From JABIBU01 sp964464685 (lineage in GTDB: Bacteria; Patescibacteriota; Patescibacteriia; Magasanikbacterales; UBA922): a DNA stretch of 24,540 bases. The DNA lies in NCBI GenBank assembly GCA_964464685.1, contig CAYXGV010000011.1, positions 1-24,540 on the forward strand, written 5' to 3'. Of the stretch, positions 20,421 to 24,540 are shown piece after piece. Positions within the stretch are counted from its first letter, which is position 1. Each line of letters opens with the position of its first letter. The notes under the pieces were generated by a model, which was given only the letters and a program-made list of their open reading frames with translations, was not told the origin of the DNA and made no database searches. The position numbers were made by a program, and so were the translations under genes.

Positions 20421-21734
20421 ATGATAAAACAAATTCTTGATTTACACATTCATTCCAAATACTCACGAGCGTGCAGTAAAGATTTGGATTTGCCGAATAT
20501 TGCTAGAGCTTGTGAGATTCGGGGAATTGATATTGTGGCGACTGGTGATTTTACGCATCCGAGGTGGTTTGAACATATGAAAGAGGTGTTGGTTGAGGAC
20601 GCTCCCGGAATATATAAACTAAGGAAACAAGGAAACAAGGAAACAAATAAATCCCAAAAACCAAAAACCAAGTTTATTTTGGGGACAGAATTATCTTGTA
20701 TAAAAAAACATAAAGATAAAACCCGTCGTGTGCATGTGTGTGTATTTGCGCCTAGTTTGGAAGTGGTGGAAAAGTTTAATAACGAATTAGAAGGTCGTGG
20801 TTTTAATTTAAAATCAGATGGCCGGCCGATTTTGGGTTTAACAGTTAAACAGTTATTAGAAATAATGCTGGAAATTGATAAACGGATGGTAATGATTCCA
20901 GCCCATGCTTGGACGCCATGGTTTGGGATTTTTGGAAGTAAAGGCGGATATGATAGTTTGGAGGAAGCTTTTGAAGAATTAACCCCACATATTTTTGCGA
21001 TTGAAACCGGTTTATCATCTGATCCGATTATGAATTGGCGTTTATCGGCATTAGACAACATTGCGCTAGTTTCAAATTCTGATGCTCATTCTTGTGCCAA
21101 GTTGGGGCGCGAAGCCAATGTCATGCAATTTGATAATGAAGAGAAAATAACCTATGACGAAATAATGCGCATATTACGTGAACAAGACAAAAATAAATTT
21201 TTATATACCATAGAATTTTATCCCGAAGAAGGAAAGTATCACTATGATGGTCATCGGGATTGTAAATTTGTTTGTGCTCCCGAGGAAACAGCCAAACTAA
21301 AAGGTATTTGTCCCAAATGCAAAAAGCCATTAGTAATTGGAGTTGAGAATCGCGTGTATGAGTTGGCTGATAGAAGTTTGGCAGAGGTAGAGAAGATAAA
21401 AAATATCAAAATTCCTTACAAGAGCTTGGTGCCTCTACCTGAAATATTGGCTAACGTTTTTTCTTGTGGAGTAAATACCAAAAAAGTTAAAATACAGTAC
21501 AATCAAATGATAGAAAAAATTGGAACTGAGTTTCATATTTTACTTGAAGCAGATTTGAAAGAAATTGAAGATAAAAGTTCAAAACTAATTGCCACTGCCG
21601 TTGACCGAGTAAGGCGTGGTAATATTTTTGTCAAACCTGGTTATGATGGCGAGTTTGGTTTAGTTAAAGTGTTTACCGATAATGAAAATCGTGGAATATC
21701 AGAGCAGGAAGAAATGGAGTTGTATTTGGAATAA
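20421..21734 (+). CDS. Endonuclease Q (PHP-domain DNA repair nuclease)
   Basis: Cleaves DNA 5' to deaminated bases and abasic sites in known archaeal and bacterial homologues. In 437 residues: PHP metal motif DLHIHSKYSRACS (7-19; H9, H11), D43 in TGDFTH, E90 in GTELSCI, AHAWTPWFGIFGSK (161-174), NSDAHS (219-224, H223), then HYDGHRDC...CPKC (274-300; a likely zinc-binding set C281, C285, C297, C300), and the UvrD-associated-like GYDGEFG (407-413). An insert at residues 67-82 separates two normally adjacent conserved segments and is encoded by three copies of the 8-bp unit AAGGAAAC (20621-20644) plus a CCAAAAA duplication. No SD. A 203-codon minus-strand frame opposite it is a shadow. Confidence 0.9.
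   Translation: MIKQILDLHIHSKYSRACSKDLDLPNIARACEIRGIDIVATGDFTHPRWFEHMKEVLVEDAPGIYKLRKQGNKETNKSQKPKTKFILGTELSCIKKHKDKTRRVHVCVFAPSLEVVEKFNNELEGRGFNLKSDGRPILGLTVKQLLEIMLEIDKRMVMIPAHAWTPWFGIFGSKGGYDSLEEAFEELTPHIFAIETGLSSDPIMNWRLSALDNIALVSNSDAHSCAKLGREANVMQFDNEEKITYDEIMRILREQDKNKFLYTIEFYPEEGKYHYDGHRDCKFVCAPEETAKLKGICPKCKKPLVIGVENRVYELADRSLAEVEKIKNIKIPYKSLVPLPEILANVFSCGVNTKKVKIQYNQMIEKIGTEFHILLEADLKEIEDKSSKLIATAVDRVRRGNIFVKPGYDGEFGLVKVFTDNENRGISEQEEMELYLE
20621..20666. repeat. Intragenic microsatellite in endonuclease Q
   Basis: AAGGAAAC repeated exactly three times (20621-20644), then about 10 nt later two copies of CCAAAAA. The 8-bp unit is not a multiple of three, so loss or gain of one copy would shift the reading frame. 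Confidence 0.8.
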
Positions 21735-21757
21735 AATAAAAGATAATAATATACAAG

Positions 21758-21944
21758 ATAAAAGATGCCAATATACAAATTGTACTAATGATACAAATAA
21801 ATACTAATATTTTCTTTGATAAATAATTGTTAAAACTAACTTTTAATAATATAAAGTAAGTTCAATTTAAATTTAGTCTTACTTTGATACACATTAGTAT
21901 ACCATTAGTATAATTAGTACAATTTGTATATTGGCATCTTTTAT
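21758..21944. repeat. Large inverted repeat with 32-bp perfect arms (family D, copy 1)
   Basis: Arms at 21758-21789 and 21913-21944 are perfect inverted complements over 32 bp. They contain GATGCCAATATACAAATTG. An inner hairpin AACTAACTTT/AAAGTAAGTT lies near 21834-21862. The element sits in the gap between the convergent genes endoQ and the histone-like gene. No ORF is present. The ends match the second element at 22450-22557, so this is a MITE-like family. Confidence 0.85.
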
Positions 21945-21973
21945 TTAGTATCTATCTAAACCCCTCATAAACA

Positions 21974-22002
21974 AAAACACCCTGACTAAATCAGGGTGTT
22001 TT
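21974..22002. terminator. Bidirectional terminator of the histone-like gene
   Basis: Perfect 12-bp stem AAAACACCCTGA (21974-21985)/TCAGGGTGTTTT (21991-22002) with a five-base loop, 12 bp beyond the minus-strand stop. On the minus strand it ends in TTTTTG. On the plus strand it could also stop transcription coming from endoQ. Confidence 0.85.
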
Positions 22003-22013
22003 CTAAAGAAAAT

Positions 22014-22187
22014 TTATTTCTTTTTTCTCTTAGCTGGTTTTCTCTTCTTAGCTACCGGTTTTTTCTTAGCTACTGGTTTTCTCTTAGCTGGTTTTCTCTT
22101 TTTAGCTACTTTTTTAGCAACTTTCTTTTTAGCTACTTTTCTCTTAGCTGGTTTTCTTTTAGCTACTTTTCTTTTTTTAGCTGGCAT
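22014..22187 (-). CDS. Lysine-rich histone-H1-like protein
   Basis: The 57-residue product consists almost entirely of Lys, Arg, Ala, Pro and Val in units such as KRKPAKRK and VAKKK, with no acidic or aromatic residue after the Met. This is the composition of bacterial histone-H1-like and AlgP-type DNA-binding tails. It probably binds DNA or RNA nonspecifically and compacts the chromosome. The ATG at 22187 is preferred over an in-frame GTG at 22196 because AGGGGG (22196-22201 on the minus strand) then lies 8 nt upstream; with the GTG, the SD would overlap the start codon. It is one of few genes here with an SD. It has a long leader (promoter -10 at 22318-22323) and its own terminator. Confidence 0.8.
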   Translation of the reverse strand: MPAKKRKVAKRKPAKRKVAKKKVAKKVAKKRKPAKRKPVAKKKPVAKKRKPAKRKKK

Positions 22188-22196
22188 AGTGGGCAC

Positions 22197-22323
22197 CCCC
22201 TTTCATTTTTTAGATAAAATATTTTTTGATGTTACCATGGTACACACCAAAATATTTTTTAAGGAGTTTTTACATGACAAGCATCGACGTAAAAACTTTC
22301 GACCTTTATTTAACTATATTATA
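22197..22323 (-). promoter_or_regulatory. Promoter and long structured leader of the histone-like gene
   Basis: TATAAT on the minus strand at 22318-22323 is a perfect -10; the -35 is weak. It predicts a leader of about 120 nt. The leader holds 8-bp inverted arms GTTTTTAC/GTAAAAAC (22266-22273/22289-22296), a palindrome TACCATGGTA (22233-22242), and the 12-bp direct repeat AAAATATTTTTT at 22216-22227 and 22249-22260. The layout suggests autoregulation or RNA-level control. No gene is supported in 22197-22561. A 16-codon plus-strand ORF (22274-22324) with AAGGAG upstream is noted but not called. Confidence 0.5.
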
Positions 22324-22365
22324 GTTTGTTTTCTGTTTTTTTGAAATAGTTTGAGTCAAAAAAAC

Positions 22366-22374
22366 TGTGTATAA
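22366..22374. promoter_or_regulatory. DnaA-box-like site TGTGTATAA
   Basis: Complement of TTATACACA, a strict match to TTATNCACA, in the gap upstream of the histone-like gene. A second copy of TGTGTATAA lies at 187-195 upstream of cassette gene 1. Confidence 0.35.
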
Positions 22375-22449
22375 CTTTTTTAAATTTAATTTTTGTAAAA
22401 ATCAACGTGAATGTAAAAAATATTTTTCTTTTTGGGACCCAAAGTAAAA

Positions 22450-22557
22450 TGCGATGCAAATATACAAATGCATACTAATTATATGAATAATTTTTTTAAG
22501 AAAAGTTATTCGTATAAAATTTGTATTATTAGTATGAATTAGTATATTTGCATCGCA
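22450..22557. repeat. Inverted repeat, family D copy 2
   Basis: Perfect 16-bp arms TGCGATGCAAATATAC (22450-22465)/GTATATTTGCATCGCA (22542-22557). Pairing continues inward (CATACTAAT/ATTAGTATG, then ATATGAATAA/TTATTCGTAT). Ends and inner words resemble the element at 21758-21944. It ends 4 bp from the stop codon of the DUF389 gene and would form a hairpin at that mRNA's 3' end. Confidence 0.8.
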
Positions 22558-22561
22558 CTCA

Positions 22562-23212
22562 CTATATTTTTAAATTTTCTTTTTTACCAAAACCTAAAAT
22601 TAAAAACATGATAATACTACCAAAACAAATCCCAATTAGATTTAAAAGAAAAAGAAAAGCACTAGAATAAAATATCTCCCAGTTTTGCAGAGCGAGGGCT
22701 AAGCCAATTACACCGAGTGGAGGAATGATGGCAGCGGAAATAGCAATACCAACAATTCTTTCGGATAATTCTGGTCTGACATAAGCATAAGCCCCAGCTA
22801 GACCAGATAAGATGGCAACAATAAAATAAAGTAAATTTGGTTCAGTTCTGGCCAAAATTTCCGTAGTGTACAAAACATTTGTTTCTTCAATTACCAAAAA
22901 CAAATAACCAATCAAAGTAGATGTTAAAATTGCCAAGACACTACCAGCTAAAATGGAAAATAATGATTCGCTAATTCCTTTACCTTTAAATAAAATTAAA
23001 TAAAGTGAAAAACCAAAAATTGGTGTGACGAGTGGAGCCACCACCATGGCGCCGATTATAATTGCCGTATTGTTTAGAGCTAGCCCAAGTGTGGCAATGC
23101 TCGCTGACAAGGCAATTAAAACAAAAAAATCAGTTGTTGGGTGACTATATTTTTCCAAATGTTTTTCAACAGTTTCTCTTACTCGTTGTCTTGAAGATAA
23201 AAAATTAAACAT
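22562..23212 (-). CDS. DUF389-family membrane protein
   Basis: The 216-residue protein is very hydrophobic, with about six membrane segments (about 29-47, 50-74, 83-108, 127-145, 153-174, 181-207). It has the DUF389/TIGR00341-type motifs IIGAMVVAPLVTPIFG (52-67) and GIAISAAIIPPLGVIGLAL (155-173), where paired prolines in the membrane are typical. The family is found in bacteria and archaea with no established function. A soluble N-terminal domain present in longer relatives is missing here. It follows the HD-domain gene by 2 nt, so the two are cotranscribed and probably act together. No SD. Function cannot be assigned. Confidence 0.88.
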   Translation of the reverse strand: MFNFLSSRQRVRETVEKHLEKYSHPTTDFFVLIALSASIATLGLALNNTAIIIGAMVVAPLVTPIFGFSLYLILFKGKGISESLFSILAGSVLAILTSTLIGYLFLVIEETNVLYTTEILARTEPNLLYFIVAILSGLAGAYAYVRPELSERIVGIAISAAIIPPLGVIGLALALQNWEIFYSSAFLFLLNLIGICFGSIIMFLILGFGKKENLKI

Positions 23213-23214
23213 AA

Positions 23215-23943
23215 TTAGATTGTTTGTAAATTAAGTATCTTGATGTAGTTTAATAATTCATTTAATTTTTTTTCTACCTCACCACACCATTTTTTGCCAA
23301 ATTGTTCAATATGCCAAGCTAAAATTTCTGGTTGGCTTAAAAAAATAATAAGTTGCTGGATGATTTGTTCAAATTGTTTCAGAGCTGATTGTGTTTTGAA
23401 TTTAGCATTTTTTAATTTTAAACTATAGTTTACCAGTCGTTTGTAATTGAATAAATAAATTTTTGATAATTCTGATAATGGCATAATACTGCGAATTCTT
23501 TCTACATGCATTACATCCAACATGTCTGCATCTTTCAAAATATCTAAAAGTATCCAATCTTTTTTGCGTAATAATATTCTGGTTAGCAATCGTCCAGCAC
23601 CAACACTTTTACAAAAAACAATTTTTATGGCAGTGTTGGCTTCATAACCAAATAGCCAGTTGCGTAAACAAAATTTGAATAACAAAAAAGCCGAAATTAA
23701 ATCGTCTAAAAATAACATCCAGATGAATGAGGGAAATTTGGTAATAGTGCGAGAAACATCGTGCCACCAAGCTGATAATATTAGTGCTTCCTTTTGTGCC
23801 CCGACAATCTGATTGGCCTCACAAATTTGTTCAATATTTTCTATCACTCGCAAGACATGGCGACGGTCGTGAATCGGATCGGGTGAATTTTTCATGATAT
23901 TTTCCGCCCGAGCAACTATTTTTTGGTATTTTTCTGTTTGCAT
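23215..23943 (-). CDS. HD-domain phosphohydrolase-like protein
   Basis: The 242-residue protein has the HD metal-site pattern H...HD...D: HDRRHVLRV (25-33), AWWHDVSR (58-65, H61 D62) and KDADMLDVM (137-145). HD proteins hydrolyse phosphate esters such as nucleotides or phosphodiesters. The substrate here is unknown. A stretch at about 72-100 is rich in Phe, Leu and Ile (FIWMLFLDDLISAFLLFKF) and may contact the membrane. That would fit with the DUF389 membrane protein encoded 2 nt downstream. No SD. The -10-like TATGAT on the minus strand at 23958-23963 lies only 14 nt before the ATG, so the message may be nearly leaderless. Confidence 0.85.
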   Translation of the reverse strand: MQTEKYQKIVARAENIMKNSPDPIHDRRHVLRVIENIEQICEANQIVGAQKEALILSAWWHDVSRTITKFPSFIWMLFLDDLISAFLLFKFCLRNWLFGYEANTAIKIVFCKSVGAGRLLTRILLRKKDWILLDILKDADMLDVMHVERIRSIMPLSELSKIYLFNYKRLVNYSLKLKNAKFKTQSALKQFEQIIQQLIIFLSQPEILAWHIEQFGKKWCGEVEKKLNELLNYIKILNLQTI

Positions 23944-23956
23944 ACAGGAGATAGTG

Positions 23957-23968
23957 TATCATATATGA
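23957..23968. promoter_or_regulatory. Possible divergent -10 region
   Basis: TATCAT (plus, 23957-23962) and its overlapping minus-strand counterpart TATGAT share the palindrome TCATATATGA (23959-23968). They could drive the HD/DUF389 operon leftward and the structured RNA candidate rightward. No good -35 is seen on either strand. Confidence 0.35.
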
Positions 23969-23996
23969 GCAGAAAAATCAAGGCTTTATTCTCTCG

Positions 23997-24123
23997 CCAC
24001 TTAGCGATGATAGCAGAAATTGGCATAACATTCTTTGGAGAGAGTTCTCGGAAATCGAGAAATAAGAGTGTTGTCCTAATTTTTGTCTGTGATTTTACTC
24101 ACAGGCTAGTCATCGCTGAGTGG
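23997..24123 (+). ncRNA. Candidate structured RNA with a three-way junction
   Basis: The 320-bp gap between the HD gene and the last gene has no supported CDS but folds strikingly. P1 pairs 23997-24014 with 24105-24123: 18 pairs with one bulged G. P2 pairs 24027-24035 with 24064-24072, topped by TTCTCG-GAAAT-CGAGAA (24045-24061). P3 is CTGTGA-TTTTAC-TCACAG (24087-24104). Both non-Watson-Crick pairs in P1 and P2 are G-U on the plus strand but would be A-C on the minus strand, which favours a plus-strand transcript. It does not match 5S, tmRNA, SRP, 6S or hammerhead motifs that I know. A 64-codon frame through it is probably incidental. Confidence 0.45.
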
Positions 24124-24166
24124 GGAGGGAAAATATTACTGATCAATTTAATTAATTAATCAGCCT

Positions 24167-24225
24167 CTTTAATTTTTTAGTTTAAAAAATTAAAGAAGGG
24201 GCGGAGTTTATCTGGAATTCTCCGC
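24167..24225. terminator. Two hairpins ending the last minus-strand gene
   Basis: GCGGAG (24201-24206)/CTCCGC (24220-24225), followed on the minus strand by the T-rich CCCTTCTTTAATTTTTT. A second hairpin has perfect 13-bp arms CTTTAATTTTTTA (24167-24179)/TAAAAAATTAAAG (24183-24195). Together they probably terminate the gene at 24264-24512. The AT hairpin may also act on plus-strand transcription through the RNA candidate. Confidence 0.55.
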
Positions 24226-24263
24226 ACAAAAAAGAACAAAATTATCTAGAATATTTGGGAGTC

Positions 24264-24512
24264 TCAGTGGGTCTCCAACGGATCCTCCACTGGGAAGAGG
24301 CGACCCTTAGCGTCGGCGCAGTAAAAGCACTCGACACCGTGGGCGCCGCAGGTCTGGCGCACCGGTCGGTCCAGTCCAGCCTTTTGGCAAGCCTGGACTT
24401 CGGCCTCTCGAAACTGCCGATCTGCATCGGAAGCTCCAGAGAGCAGGATGGCGAAAAACACCACCACCCCGACCAACAACAGAATCCACCAAAACTTCAA
24501 AACCTTTTTCAT
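24264..24512 (-). CDS. Small membrane-anchored Cys-containing protein, unrecognised family
   Basis: The 82-residue product has MKK, then a hydrophobic segment (about residues 7-25), then a polar domain with four cysteines (C42, C55, C62, C65, including C-x-x-C). It may be an uncleaved N-terminal anchor or a signal peptide, with the Cys-rich part outside the cell, perhaps with disulfides or a metal. There is no lipobox. GGGGAGG lies 6 nt before the ATG, a strong SD. GC content is markedly higher than in the housekeeping genes and codon choice differs, as in the orphan genes at 282-1456. This suggests it belongs to the same class of accessory genes. Its promoter would lie beyond the window end. 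Confidence 0.7.
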   Translation of the reverse strand: MKKVLKFWWILLLVGVVVFFAILLSGASDADRQFREAEVQACQKAGLDRPVRQTCGAHGVECFYCADAKGRLFPVEDPLETH

Positions 24513-24540
24513 GATTTCCTCCCCATTTTCACGGCATCAG

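Noticed and set aside
20450..21061. 203-codon minus-strand ORF opposite endonuclease Q
   Set aside because: It is antisense to a clearly conserved gene and has no homology or signals.
22274..22324. 16-codon plus-strand ORF with AAGGAG upstream
   Set aside because: Very short, in the middle of the oppositely oriented leader of the histone-like gene. The SD is part of an inverted-repeat region.
23965..24159. 64-codon plus-strand ORF through the RNA candidate
   Set aside because: No SD and no recognisable features. The strong nested base pairing accounts for the sequence better.

Overview
The window looks like chromosome from a small-genome bacterium of the Patescibacteria/CPR type, probably a Parcubacteria-like lineage. 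This is inference. The support is AT-rich housekeeping genes with almost no Shine-Dalgarno (SD) sequences, short -10-to-ATG distances, a PPi-type phosphofructokinase, split 2-oxoacid:ferredoxin oxidoreductase genes, TrmB and ABC1 proteins, and fold-back repeats at most gene borders. TGA is used as stop (xth, fba), so this is not a code-25 lineage. I see no rRNA, tRNA, CRISPR array, transposase or integrase.

Layout. (1) 1-1650 is GC-richer accessory DNA with two orphan genes. Each has its own promoter, a good SD, and a homologous structured 3' element followed by a terminator. (2) 1645-3876 holds exonuclease III (xth) on the minus strand, an acidic orphan protein, and a ribbon-helix-helix/nucleotidyltransferase fusion that is apparently frameshifted. 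(3) 4006-7541 is a glycolytic block: PPi-type phosphofructokinase, class I aldolase, GAPDH. (4) 7675-11162 holds a soluble M48-like metallopeptidase translationally overlapped with an ABC1/UbiB-type kinase, then a cupin and a coiled-coil protein. (5) 11289-13564 is a compact TrmB regulator, HAD hydrolase and GlmU-like uridylyltransferase operon. (6) 13640-16141 encodes the alpha, beta and gamma subunits of a 2-oxoacid:ferredoxin oxidoreductase. (7) 16219-21734 holds glmS, a reduced pyruvate-kinase-like protein, YvcK/GlmR, a GNAT acetyltransferase and endonuclease Q. (8) 22014-24512 is all minus strand: a lysine-rich histone-H1-like protein with a long structured leader, an HD-domain/DUF389 gene pair, and a GC-rich membrane-anchored small protein with a strong SD.

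How the genes fit together. PFK, FBA, GAPDH, the PK-like protein and the ferredoxin oxidoreductase describe sugar fermentation through pyruvate to acetyl-CoA and reduced ferredoxin. GlmS, the GlmU-like enzyme and YvcK/GlmR make up UDP-GlcNAc supply and its probable sensor. 

The observations most worth pursuing are the paired orphan cassettes with a covarying 3' RNA/DNA element, a 127-nt three-way-junction RNA candidate at 23997-24123, repeats that enter coding sequence (xth, fba, endonuclease Q), a 32-bp perfect inverted repeat at 21758-21944, and the M48/ABC1 gene pair.
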